Below are positions 41,948-53,163 of a stretch of DNA of 64,000 bases, piece by piece. The stretch is from NCBI GenBank assembly GCA_014885115.2, contig WKLE02002438.1:1-64000 (forward strand), written 5' to 3'. The translations under genes were made by a program, and so were the position numbers. The notes under the pieces are model-generated. The model saw only the letters and a list, made by a program, of their open reading frames with translations, made no database searches and was not told the origin of the DNA. Every line of letters begins with the position of its first letter. Positions within the stretch are counted from its first letter, which is position 1. The DNA comes from Asterionellopsis glacialis. Taxonomy: Eukaryota > Bacillariophyta > Plagiogrammaphyceae > Rhaphoneidales > Asterionellopsidaceae.

Positions 41948-43627
41948 ATGGGAAAATTTCTCGTGTCCACGAGAATGACAATGTCCATCGTGTCCATTGC
42001 AATATTGTTATTGTCATCATCGTTATTTTCAACATCCGCATTTTTGTTTGCATCCGCCAAGGAAGTAGAAGTGACATCGAAATGGACATTATTAGGTGAA
42101 AATGATACAATACCTGCAGGTGTTCATGTACGTATGGATATGACGACAGGTGAAAAGTGGGTGAAATTAATTGATGAAAATGATGATGATGGTGGTGATA
42201 CTCCAAATTCAGGCGGAAGTACAACAACAACAACGGTTGAAGTGGATGCAAATGGAAATGTTGTAACTTCATCGTCATCAAGTCCAACATCCTCTGTGTC
42301 AGTAGCGGTAACGTCGTCAAATGATGATGAGACTGGTGGAAAAGAGTCATCATCGTCGGGAACATCATCAGATCAAGAAGAAGAAAAGAAAGAAATTTCA
42401 TTAGAAGATTTAAATTATGATTACGATATGATGTATCGTACATTATCACAATTGCCTGAAGAAGAACAAGAACGGATGGGCTTACCTGATGTACCATCTG
42501 CAACTAAAACGACATACCAAATTGACCGTCAAGTTTTTGAAAAACGTATGAAAGAAATATGGATTGCACGACAAGAAGAATTACAATTACTACAAGAAGA
42601 AATGGTTGCAGATTTACCTAAATTGTTGAAAACAAGGATTGAAGCGATTGCATCCTACCTAGAAGCACCATACGATGCATTGGTACAACTTGATTTGGAT
42701 GCCCCACTTAGTGAAGAAGGAGAACCTAATGACGATGAAGATGAAGAAAATAACGACGTGGTTGTATCCGATATTCTTTTGGTGTTGAAAGATTTGGAAT
42801 ATCATTTATCAGATTTAGATATGGCACGTGACTTTCATACACTTGGTGGATGGCCATTACTTGTATCACTCATTTCCAAATCAGTTCATGAACAACAAAC
42901 TAACACCACAACAACACCCCTCACTGATGATGAACTTCGATCCAAGATAGGTGCCATTCAGGCTCATGCATCTTGGGCTGTAGGGACCATGGTGAAGAAT
43001 ACTGAGGATTTCTTCCCCTTTGCTGTGCAGAAATTTGACTTAGATGGTTCCGAGGTATCTGCCGTGTCGTTACTTGTCGAATTATTGGAAGATAAGGAAT
43101 GCAATACCAAAACACAACAAAAGGTATTGTACGCTTTAGGATCGTTACTTCGTGGGAATCGATTAGCTCAAGAAGAATTTGAATTGTTGCAGGGTCCATC
43201 AAAATTATCCGAAATATTGGTTACATTCATAAATGGAGATATTCATGATGAAGCGGTGGTTGATAAGAAAATTGTCAAACGGATTCTAACTTTAGTGGAT
43301 GACCTTGTGACGGATGTTGTTATTCATCCAGGTATTCAACCCAAGGTTGAAAAGGATGTCCTTGAATCATTTACAACCAAATCGTTTTGCGAATCTTCCC
43401 TAACTTTGCTCCAAGCCGCACCAAGTCTTCAGGAGACAGCATTACAAACTGTGCATACACTTGCTCCCTACTGCCAATGGGATGATCATCTACAAGTGGT
43501 ACAAAAGGAGGAGGCAATAGAATGGTTACAGTCACTTCTGCTGTCTGCTAGTGAAGAAATGGATGAAGAATACCTTAAGGAACAGACACAAATTGTGGAA
43601 TCAATACTAAAGGCATTAAAGCCATAA
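41948..43627 (+). CDS. SIL1: SIL1-like nucleotide exchange factor for an Hsp70
   Basis: Single exon, 559 residues, ATG start. A signal peptide (about 1-36) ends STSAFLFASA. The segment IPAGVHVRMDMTTGEKWVKL (about residues 56-75) is the SIL1 N-terminal signature. The central DILLVLKDLEYHLSDLDMAR, the following FHTLGGWPLLVSLI, QAHASWAVGTMVKN and KVLYALGSLLRGN match the armadillo-like repeats shared by SIL1, HspBP1 and Fes1. SIL1 opens the BiP nucleotide-binding domain to release ADP in the ER lumen. No canonical KDEL-type end is present (it ends LKALKP). The SAF context at the presumed cleavage site recalls plastid-bound proteins, so a periplastidial location is an alternative. The acidic and Ser/Thr-rich insert (about 80-165) is low-complexity. 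Confidence 0.88.
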   Translation: MGKFLVSTRMTMSIVSIAILLLSSSLFSTSAFLFASAKEVEVTSKWTLLGENDTIPAGVHVRMDMTTGEKWVKLIDENDDDGGDTPNSGGSTTTTTVEVDANGNVVTSSSSSPTSSVSVAVTSSNDDETGGKESSSSGTSSDQEEEKKEISLEDLNYDYDMMYRTLSQLPEEEQERMGLPDVPSATKTTYQIDRQVFEKRMKEIWIARQEELQLLQEEMVADLPKLLKTRIEAIASYLEAPYDALVQLDLDAPLSEEGEPNDDEDEENNDVVVSDILLVLKDLEYHLSDLDMARDFHTLGGWPLLVSLISKSVHEQQTNTTTTPLTDDELRSKIGAIQAHASWAVGTMVKNTEDFFPFAVQKFDLDGSEVSAVSLLVELLEDKECNTKTQQKVLYALGSLLRGNRLAQEEFELLQGPSKLSEILVTFINGDIHDEAVVDKKIVKRILTLVDDLVTDVVIHPGIQPKVEKDVLESFTTKSFCESSLTLLQAAPSLQETALQTVHTLAPYCQWDDHLQVVQKEEAIEWLQSLLLSASEEMDEEYLKEQTQIVESILKALKP

Positions 43628-44130
43628 CACAAATTTAGCAGATTACACCATGTATAACTAGTATAGCAACCATCTTTGCATATTTTGATATATATAGTAA
43701 AGAAAAGTTCTTGTTCAGTTTGTTGTGTGTTTTTGACCATCATGACAACCGTTTTATGTTGTTTTTGAAACCCTACTAATTCAAGCTCACAATTCCCAAG
43801 TTGAGGAAGTCATAACTGCAGTTGTGGGTTTTGAAACAATTTATATGTAGCTATGGCCTTTATGGGTAAGTGGAGGATTCTGGCAAGGATTACCATGAAC
43901 AAAAATGGAGTAAGCAACCAAGGTCTCTGCAAGAGGGATCAGCCATGGATGTCCATCATGAGATCTGCCAACACTAAAGGCAATACCATTAAAGATGTGA
44001 TTTGCTTACATACCAACAATTTTTTCATGATGTAGTCATGGTGGTATACTTAACTTTGAGCCTATTGAATAGTGTCCTTGTTGTTCTTTTGGTTTCTTTA
44101 TTGAAAATCATGTGCAGCAGGGGGGGGGGG

Positions 44131-44143
44131 NNNNNNNNNNNNN
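44131..44143. other. Assembly gap (13 N)
   Basis: Run of N directly after a run of ten G. The G run is probably a sequencing or assembly artefact at the gap edge. Confidence 0.95.
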
Positions 44144-45620
44144 CATGGAGTAATCCACACTCTCTTTTCCAAAAGATATTGTTTAGAATTATTCTGCACA
44201 ATTTAAGTATGAGCATTAGACCTCCAAAAAACTGTATTTCTTGTCTATAGCAGCAGACATAATTTTTTATCCATTAGACACGTTCTAATCACGAATAATA
44301 CAAAATACAATTGTTGGCATGAAAAGGTCAAGAAATCCTACATAAGAATGTATGGATTAGGGCTTGCTTTCATTTATGTATGCTCTCTCTCTGTGTCTTC
44401 TCTCTAATAACTACTGGATTTCTTGCTTTGTAGATTATTTTTTGTCTAGAAGCCTATTCCCCCTTTGAAGTGTGAACAATTGAGTTCCAGTCTCATATAT
44501 TTATGTGAAATGTTCTTTGTCATTCTTTTTTATCTCAATGATTATTTGCAATCAATTTTTATGATAATTGTTTTGTGAATCATTTGACTAATACTTCTCC
44601 TGTAAGAAGGAAAGAATATTTGTTAGTAATTCTTTTTTGAATGTCTGACCATTGTATCAGTACACCACACAAATCTAGTTGAATAATATTTGCACAATAT
44701 TTGTTTTGTATTTGATGTGTGTATTGCTGTGCTCTTTGCTGTTGTAATACTTCTTCAGATTAAAGGAAATGTTACTAGAAGAGGTTGTTTTAATTTTAAA
44801 TTGGATTACTTATACTCTCCTTGTTGGTTGGATGCCCCTTATTCAGAAAGGGGTAAAAAATTACACTTTATTCCTTTAAATTTTTTATTTCTGTGTTTTT
44901 GATTTTATTTTGTAGCATATTTTCTTTGAAGCTAAGCAAATTGAATCTAGAAAGGTTAAAGATAGCTTTTTATTTATGTTGTAAAACTAATTTATTGAAT
45001 ACTATTGATTGTTTTAATATTGTATTTTGTACTATGCTTTTGTTATATTTGACCTTACTGCAGTAAATACTAAAATGAAATGCTAGTTAAGTCTGTTTTG
45101 TTTTGAATTTCTTGTGTTTCACAATTGAATGGTAATATCTGATCTTTGAAAGGGGTATCAATGTCACTATTTGTTTTTAACTTTTTGTAGGTGTGTTGGT
45201 GACTTTGGTTTGTAGTGTATCAGTACTGCTACTCTGGATCAAAGATTGTTGAGGTTGAAATTAGTTTGGGATTTTTGTCTTTGGGGTAATCTAAAAAAAA
45301 ATTGTTTCCAATTTCTTTTTTGTGTGTTGTTGACTTCTTTGTGCAGTGCCCACCCATGATTTTAATTCATAAAAATGAAACAAAACTAGAGAGTGGTATT
45401 AGTCTAGATTTCTAATTTGTTTACAGCACTTTGTTTTGATTTCTTGCTATTGATTTGTTTTTGAGGTAATCCAAAATTAAAATTACTAGTACTAGGCTAT
45501 TAGTTTTGGTTTTGTGTTTCAGTATTTGGCTGATCATCCTTTGTGTAACTTGTACTATTTTCAAATACAAATTTATGCCACACTGTTTGTTACTAATTAA
45601 AATAAAAATCAATTCCAGTT

Positions 45621-45700
45621 GTTTGTTTGTTTGTTTGTTTGTTTGTTTGTTTGTTTGTTTGTTTGTTTGTTTGTTTGTTTGTTTGTTTGTTTGTTTGTTT
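45621..45700 (+). repeat. (GTTT)20 microsatellite
   Basis: Twenty perfect GTTT units (AAAC on the other strand) within the AT-rich block. Open frames across it (LFVC or KQTN repeats) are a by-product of the repeat and not a gene. Confidence 0.97.
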
Positions 45701-48700
45701 GGGATTTGTTGTACACCACTATTTGAATAATTGCAATTTGTTCTATGTTCTATGGAGCAGTAAAAATTACACCATATTTTTAGTTTCAATCTAGGACTAT
45801 CTCATATTGTCTGTATATTGTGCATCTAATTAAATTAATTTTATGCTAGAAAAGTTTATTGATACTTGATTTTACATATTACACTTATAATCACTTATTG
45901 TCTATTGTTTTTTGTAAGAAACTTGTTTGCTTCATTTTGTCATTGTTGTTCTTTGAAAGATGGACAATATTATCTGTTTCATGGAATTAAATTGTTTCTT
46001 GTTATTGTACTTGGAAGCACATTACTATTTTATAAAAATTAATGATAAAAATATGTAGAAAGCTAATCATAGCAGTATCTTTTTGACTAATGTTTTTGTT
46101 GTATGATTATGCATATTATACTATCACAGTGGATGAAGAAATTCTTTGACCAGATAGGATGATTTACTCTAATTAGATTAATAAGCTTTAATTCTTTCTA
46201 CAAAAACATCAAACAAAAATTAATAACAAGATATAATACTTTGACTCCAGAGAGATAAGTAAAGGAATAATATTCTAATTGGAGATGAATAAGGTTTAAT
46301 TATTATTTTTCACAATGTAACCACTAATAATACTAGAGAAGAAGTAAAGATAATCCACACAGCATAGTATGATTTTAGTCATCTGCTGTCATAAGCTCTT
46401 ACATAATTTTAAGCTTCAGCTTTCCCCAAGGACAAGATTTACTGTATGCAGTTAGTCATATACTATCAATATTTTTGTCACACAAAAGCCCCTACTACTA
46501 CTAGTACTTGAAACCTTAAAGGAACTAGGCTCTCTCACCAATCCCTATCAACCACAAAAGACAAACACTTGTTCTCATTTCTGTTATGAAAATGATAATG
46601 AACCTGTAGCAGGATGAATACTAGGACCAATCATAAGTAAGAAGCACAAGTCTGACTGATACATTAGTGCACATGTGGTTGGTCATCTAATAAGAACAAT
46701 TGGTGCAATATGTGGAAAAGTACTACCTACTGTGTTGTTGATTGTGGTAGTATCAACATGTAATGTCTGTATATCTATGTACTTGTTCAATACCAGTGCC
46801 GTTCTCTTCTTTAAGCCCTTCATACCATCACCTAAGGGCTATACTAATTAAAAAGGAAAAAGGACTTCTTAGTAATGGGGTGCAGTACTTGGAGTATCAC
46901 TTCTTATATTATATTCAATAAAGGTTACAGACTTAGATGGTTCTTGCTTCATTAAATGCTCCAAATTTGGTCATTTACTTGGGATAAGAGAAGATACCAT
47001 TAATGGTATAAAAGTGGGACTGAGTTATTTTTTTACAAATTTAGATAGTTACTTGGAATTGTGGATTGAAGTCATAGATTTGGATGGTTACTCAGAACTT
47101 CTTAGAATAGTTGAAAATAATATGATTGAGTTTTAAAATATTCTTACTTTTTTTTGTACATCAGAAAGAAATAGTCTACAGCAACACAAAATTGTCAAGT
47201 CAAAAACAAGAATCTGACTTCTTGTTTGTTTTCAAAAAACTCCAAGGATCCAAGGAGACAGACTCATAGTTGATAGTACAAAGATAATCATCTTTAGAAG
47301 TACAAAGTATTCTCTGCAGTGGTACAATATCCAGATAAATCTTTTTTGTGACTTTAATAATATTACATTCTGCAGACCTATCCAAACATAATGACCATCT
47401 CATCATCACAGCCACATGTTCAATTTCCTGCTTTTTAAAAAAATCACCCATCAAGTCCCTTTACAACTCCCATAAGTGGGCACCTGGTAGGCCAAGTTTG
47501 TGACTTATACCTTTTATCAAACATAATCATAGTATATCCAACAATCATAATCATCATACTCATAAAAATTAATTTAATAAGTTTGTTTCAGCATTTTTCT
47601 TGTATGGCATCATGACTTGTCTCAAGAAGTTGCTTAGTAATACCAGCTCCATAATCAATGGATTTATAAACATCTACACATGTGTTATGGTACACAGTGC
47701 ACTTATTAGGTTCCATACTTTGTTGTCAGGGGAACAACTTACAATACAACAGAACTTCAAACTTGTTGTTACTGGTGTGGTGAATAGGGATGTGCCAACA
47801 AATCATCTGTCCAGTATTAAATAAGGCTTTTTGGAAACCATTACACAATATCAGTAGGATGGCTCCACCATAGAGGTGGGGGATTTTTCAAAAGTTTTCT
47901 TAGTTGTGCGCTTAGACATTAACCTTTCATTTTGATAGATAACAAAAAGAAGGCAATATTCAGATACCTCCTGCTCATCCAGAGCTATTCACAACAGTGA
48001 TGCATGTTACTAGAATTTTTTTTGATACAGCACTGGTTACTGCACAAGTCACTACTAGAATCTAAAAATCCACAGTGATTCTAGTTGGTAAGGTCAAGGC
48101 AAGACACTAGAAAATTAGCATAAGGGGGAATCAACAATAATTCTATATGGAGGATCTGCCCAGCTACCATTTTATACAAACTATACCATATCAAGAACAT
48201 CACGGGTATTGTAGTATATGGTACTTATGCATTTTATTTAAAACATACTAATTGACTACTAATAGGTAGCCATCATGGCAAAATAAAGATCCAGCATTCC
48301 TTCTGAAATGAATTTGGCGCCATGATTGTTTGACCTGCCTTCTTTTATAAGAGGTGTGACAGACTTGTTTCTGTTTAGTGCTTTTGCAGAAAGAATTGGA
48401 AATAATCTTAATGGTTCAACACTATATATAAATAAATTGATATATACCCAGAGTGCTCTGAAGTCTTCAATATGCACTGTGGAATGCAGTGGTATGATGA
48501 AAACCAGAAAACAACCACTACAATTTGTGTTGAATAGTTGTCATTGGTAAACAAAGAAATGTTTTCTTCTTTTTTTCCCTAGAGGATGTTGTTCTTTCTC
48601 AGAACAAGTGAATTTACTGTAAACCCAACTCTGGTTTGACTCAAACCAAGCCAGCATGAATACATCAAAAGTTGAGATATTTCTTGTATCCTCAGATAAA

Positions 48701-49380
48701 TGCAAATTCTACACAAAAGAATGTGGTATATCTTTATCTTTCAGCTGTAAAAAGCTAGATGCATCTAGTAGTCCCCACTCAGATGATGCTTCTTCTTCTT
48801 TTGTAGTACTATACTAAGTACTATGCAGCATAAAACTACTGTACCACTGAAACTCCTGTGATATGCAGCACTTGTTGCAGTCACCAACAAGGATTTAGTA
48901 TTGAGGATGCTGTGAAGTAATGCAAGATATAATTGATATAGTATGATATTTACTAGTTTGAAAACTAGTTATATATTCTTGTATCTTTGTTGTCATATGT
49001 GGTTGTTAGTACTCTAGAGTCAATTTTCTTGTCAATATCTTATGTGAGGCCAGAGCTACAATGATAAGACACTCCCTTGTTGACAAAAAGATATGCTTAT
49101 TTTGGATATATAGTAGCCTCCACAACCAGGTCAGCCACCAAGTACATAAAAAGGAATACTTGAAAATGAGAGGAAAAGTGAAAAAGGAAAAAAAAAAAGA
49201 ATTTGCACACAATTTTTTAAAAAGGAAGTGAGATTGTTATGCTTCAGAAGTATGAAGAATGAAGATGGATATAAAATAATACTGAAGAATTAATTTATTG
49301 AAACTGTTGTTCTTTCTAGATTCCATAATAATCTACAGAGAGGTTTTCAGATTGTTTTTCTGGCGACAACCAATTCTTGC

Positions 49381-49449
49381 GAGACTCCTATGAACTACGT
49401 AACGTGTTCCTAGAAGTAAGGTTATCACTATACTACATCCCTCTGGTCT
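49381..49449 (+). repeat. Dispersed unit related to 26350-26525
   Basis: Shares GAGACTCCTAT, TTCCTAGAAGT, GGTTATC.CTA and CTGGTCTG in the same order as the tandem units upstream of the DusA-type gene. The similarity continues into the following C-rich stretch (TCCTGCTTCCCTCA versus GCCTTCCTCCCTCA). It lies about 340 bp upstream of the small membrane protein. Confidence 0.7.
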
Positions 49450-49789
49450 GTCCTGCTTCCCTCAATTCTTGGATGAACGGAACAGACAGGGACCCTCCAC
49501 ACTCACTCTAGTGAACTAAATTCAGAAGCATTATCATTTATCATAGACTGCTTGATGCAACCGAAGGGAAGTGACCCTTACCGTGGTACAAAACGCGCCA
49601 CAAAAAGCCACAACAAAAAAAGGAAAGTTTCAGACGCACAACACACGAACAGCCACCAGTGAATGCTCCTTGCTCTCTGTGTCAACACAAACAACATCTC
49701 CTTTGAGTAGACTAGAGTCTCATTCATCTCACGCTCAATCCCTTCCAGAATCTGCGTTTCTGAATTTCTACCAAATAAATTTTAAAAGC

Positions 49790-50299
49790 ATGTCGTCGGA
49801 AGCATCAGAGGCACCACAAGAAGGGTCATGGACACCTTTCCTTATAATTACATTTCTTCTTATTTTACGTTGGATCATCTTTGGACAAGGGGATCTTCCA
49901 GTTCGAATTCGACGATGGTACAATATGCAGGTAAGCGCTAAACAAGTAGTCTTTAGGTTCTACGATATATAGTCACGACAACAACAAGTAGCAACAATTA
50001 AAAAGTTGTGTTGGATGGAGATTCTGTTTCCATGTGAACGCATTGGTGTGCATGTTCTGCCTTCATGGAGGACCTAATGTTCTTTTTCGACATATTTGTG
50101 AGAAGCCTTGATCAAAATCTCAATTTACATTATTTTCCTTTCGTTGTCTCTTTCTTCTTCTCAATTACACAACAACAACTCACAACCTCATCCAACACAG
50201 AAAATTCATTGGAAGAAAACCCTTGGATATCGTGATGAAACCAAATATCAAATGACTGCAGGAGATGGTGCCAATCAAAAGTACAAACGTCAAGGGTGA
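49790..50299 (+). CDS. 79-residue single-pass membrane protein, two exons
   Basis: Exons 49790-49930 and 50201-50299; the 270-nt intron (GTAAGC...CACAG) is phase 0. The protein begins MSSEASEAPQEGSWTPF, then has one hydrophobic helix (LIITFLLILRWIIFG, about residues 18-32), a basic stretch VRIRRWYNMQ joined to KIHWKKTLGYRD, and a polar tail ending KYKRQG. The size, one helix and a charged tail suggest a small subunit of a membrane complex (ER, mitochondrial or plastid). I do not recognise the family. The intron placement and open frame on both sides make it a real gene; short length keeps confidence moderate. Confidence 0.7.
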
Positions 50300-50849
50300 T
50301 TCTCTTTGTATTTCTTCCAACTCTTGTTTTGTATGATTTTTGCATTTACACAAGTTTTTATAGTTATATATGATACATTGCGTTCCTTATAGACGACTAC
50401 ACTCTTAGCTAAGAACTTTTTCAAGGATGGAACCTTCAACTGTTATGACGATTGCAAAAGAATTTCTATTTAAAAAACATTACGCAACACGAGAATTCCA
50501 ATACATGAAAAGTTATAGTTTTAAAAGATAACCACGTTAATGTACAGGATGTCGTAGTATAGGCCCAGCAAACAAATGGAACGGGATTCTTCGTTGTCAT
50601 CGGTCTCGCTTTCCAGTCGTTCTCTTACACTCACTTTTTACTGTCTAAAGCATTTTCTGTAGAACAAATGTCAAGCAGTATTCCAAGAATGACTTCATTA
50701 TAAGATGGAAGATTCGTTGAGACCGTTTTCTAACATTATGGATTCTTTGAGAAAGACGACGATGCAAAGATTGCAAGTATGGAGCAAGCACGCTTTGTTT
50801 GATTCATTATTGCGTAGGAGACAGTCATCTATACGCTACAGTACATATT
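50300..50849. other. Intergenic between convergent genes
   Basis: No supported gene. A 92-codon frame (50705-50983) overlaps the NmrA-like gene on the opposite strand and lacks motifs. Confidence 0.6.
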
Positions 50850-51791
50850 TTATGGGGCGCCTTTTGGTCCGTAGAAAAAGATTGGATCAGCGTAAAGGTC
50901 CTCCCAAGTCCGAAATGTCAGGTCAGGATATAAGGAATTCGCATCCACGTGAGGGGGAGCTGTCTTTAGGAACGCAGGGTTAGTGTAATCGCATTGTCCA
51001 TCTAGGTAGTAGTGTTCCTCCACTTGGACCATATCTCCACCAGCAGCTGCTCGTTCTCGAATTTCCTTCTCTGTGTGATTGCGTAGCTTCTTGAGCGCCT
51101 CAGGATAGTACTTTTCGATAAGGGCAAGAGCATCACTTTCGGTCCCAACATTACTTGTCATCAGAACAGCCTTCCGTGAGGTTCGGGGGTCGACGGAAGC
51201 CCTGGCATACACGGCGCCTACATCAGTTGCACCATGACTTACAATCCGGACATCACCCTTCCCATGTGAGCAAAGAGCATCCCACTGCATCGTGGGGAGC
51301 ATCCAATCGGCAAAACCTCCAATGAATACCTGAGTCCACTCCATTCCGGTGGCTAATACTATGTTTTTGATTTCCTGTTTCATCCCCAGCACACCGGTTG
51401 TACTATTTTTGCCATGAACACCTGGATCGATTCCATCTGGAGACATCACTATACGCTTCACACCAGCTTGAACGGCAGCATGGATCGCCGCCATGGAGGT
51501 TGTAAGCAACACTGGCATGGGTGGCATGAGGACTACGGCATCTGCCCCAGCCATTGCTCCCACCAGGGCTTTTTCGTCGTCCATGGCTGCGTATACCATA
51601 ATGGCTCCGGCCTTTTCCAGGGCAGCCGTGGCTGAAGCGTTTCGTTCCGACTTTCCTCGGCTAATTCCCACCATCTCAAGGCCTAACGCGAGACCTTGTA
51701 GCATAGTGGCCTGCCCAAAGTTTCCTGTAGCACCAATCACTACCACTCGACCCTTGGGTAACATGGCTTCCCCAGTGTTGTCTTGACTCAT
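50850..51791 (-). CDS. NmrA-like NAD(P)-binding protein (atypical SDR)
   Basis: Single exon, 313 residues, ATG start. The N-terminus has the dinucleotide-binding motif VVVIGATGNFGQATMLQG (GxTGxxG, about residues 16-33), then GISRGKSERN, an Ala-rich MDDEKALVGAMAGADAVVL helix-strand, and AAVQAGVKRIVMSPDG (about 108-123). These are features of NmrA/isoflavone-reductase-like atypical SDRs. There is no YxxxK pair of classical SDRs. GGFADWMLPTMQWDAL follows as the substrate-lobe start. It may be a reductase or an NADP-sensing regulator. Base composition is more G+C-rich than the neighbouring AT-rich block. No targeting signal seen. Confidence 0.85.
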   Translation of the reverse strand: MSQDNTGEAMLPKGRVVVIGATGNFGQATMLQGLALGLEMVGISRGKSERNASATAALEKAGAIMVYAAMDDEKALVGAMAGADAVVLMPPMPVLLTTSMAAIHAAVQAGVKRIVMSPDGIDPGVHGKNSTTGVLGMKQEIKNIVLATGMEWTQVFIGGFADWMLPTMQWDALCSHGKGDVRIVSHGATDVGAVYARASVDPRTSRKAVLMTSNVGTESDALALIEKYYPEALKKLRNHTEKEIRERAAAGGDMVQVEEHYYLDGQCDYTNPAFLKTAPPHVDANSLYPDLTFRTWEDLYADPIFFYGPKGAP

Positions 51792-53163
51792 TTTTGAAGC
51801 GATATATTCTCACTTTGTTTATTCAGGGTTCTATTGTGTTCTTTGTTTTGTAAAATGATAAAAAACCCGAAGGATCTTGACTCTCGAGGAATTTTCGAAA
51901 AAGATCTTTCGTCGTGGTTCGATCGATCTGTTCTGAATTATTAGTCTATGCAAACCGTAACTGATACCGTTTTTACTATCACTCCGTTAGAACCCTGCCT
52001 AGAGTTAGCTAGTAGTACTAAGTATCAATCTTTCCTATTACGGCACTTTCTGTACCAGGTACCGGGTATACGTGTCAAAATTTTGTATGTGGATTCATTT
52101 ATTTTTATTCGCAATCGTACCTGGTACAGTACATAATGATCATAGCGTACTCTAGAGTAGTCCTAATAGGACCTTTTCCACCGGCGGCGGAGGGCGGGTA
52201 GAATGGAAGATATTATTATTTGTGATACCAGGTAAAATGATTAGCAGCAGGACGGTACCGGTACAAGTACCGTTACGGTATTAAGAAAACATCATAGCTA
52301 GGGTAATACCTCTTTTTACCTGTACGTTTACCGGTACAGGTGCAGTACCTGGTATCTGCACCGTACAATTTGAACATATTATTATTATCATCATGCATAA
52401 AATAAATAAGATTTCCTTCTTGAACTCGACGATATCCCAGTACAGTAGTACTTTAACTTTTTGAGGCGATTCTCTCAGTAGTGTAACCCCTTCTAATTTT
52501 TCTCTATATTTCAGATCATCTATGACACATTCTAGAAATGTCTGAAGGTCGTTGGAACTCAACGCATATTTATTATGGTACTATATGAATTTAGATAAAG
52601 GTCCTAAGAAGAGAAGGAGTCTATTCCTGCAACGCATGTCTACTGATGGGAGTATCCGGGACTATCATAGGAGGATGGATTAACAAAATTTTACTTCCTT
52701 ACAATGTATCTAATACGTCTCATATTATTTATTGAGACTACGTTCTACTATCAAGTAAATGAGTTCAAGAGCGATAGTTTCGCCAAAAAGGTCTCTACAA
52801 GGCGTAATGTAGACAGATGATACACGATTTAATTGTACAATGTAGTAGAAATTGCTATTTATTGAGTTCTTGTATATACTTCCTAGATGATGTACCTGGT
52901 AGAGCTATTATCTAAGAAGTATATTTTTTGTCGATACCTGTAACGGTTAACCTCCCCTCCTCTGCCGTAGAGGTGCATTAGCCCCATGTTCATAATATAT
53001 AAGATATACCAGGTACAGTACCTGGTAGTACCATCTCCACGTACTGTAGGTGGCTTCTCACGAAATACCTTTTCTTTTCTCACTCCAAGGTTCGGCAGGT
53101 CCCTTTGTAGACCTGTCATTACAGAGCTCACAAGAGAAAGGAAAGAATCAGAACAGCATCACC
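51792..53163. other. Intergenic with CCTGGTAC words
   Basis: 1.4 kb between the divergent NmrA-like and TPR genes. At least six copies of the CCTGGTA/TACCAGG word (near 52056, 52118, 52225, 52345, 52893 and a double at 53008-53026). No coding frame of interest. Confidence 0.65.

Larger units (their letters stand above)
43628..49789. other. Gene-free, very AT-rich block (centromere candidate)
   Basis: Over 6 kb without a credible gene. From about 44,200 to 48,900 sampled lines have only 20 to 30 % G+C, far below the neighbouring genes. The plus strand is T-rich up to about 46,100 and more A-rich after that. Contents: a poly-G run and 13-base N gap (44131-44143), (GTTT)20 at 45621-45700, and a unit of the GAGACTCCTAT repeat at 49381-49449. 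Low-GC blocks act as centromeres in the diatom Phaeodactylum (established for that species), which makes this a candidate; the function is inference. Confidence 0.6.

Noticed and set aside
44121..44130. Poly-G run as a G-quadruplex or regulatory site
   Set aside because: It ends exactly at an N gap and is probably a sequencing artefact.
45421..45789. 122-codon frame with QTNK repeats (and LFVC repeats on the other strand)
   Set aside because: Produced by (GTTT)20, which reads open in every frame.
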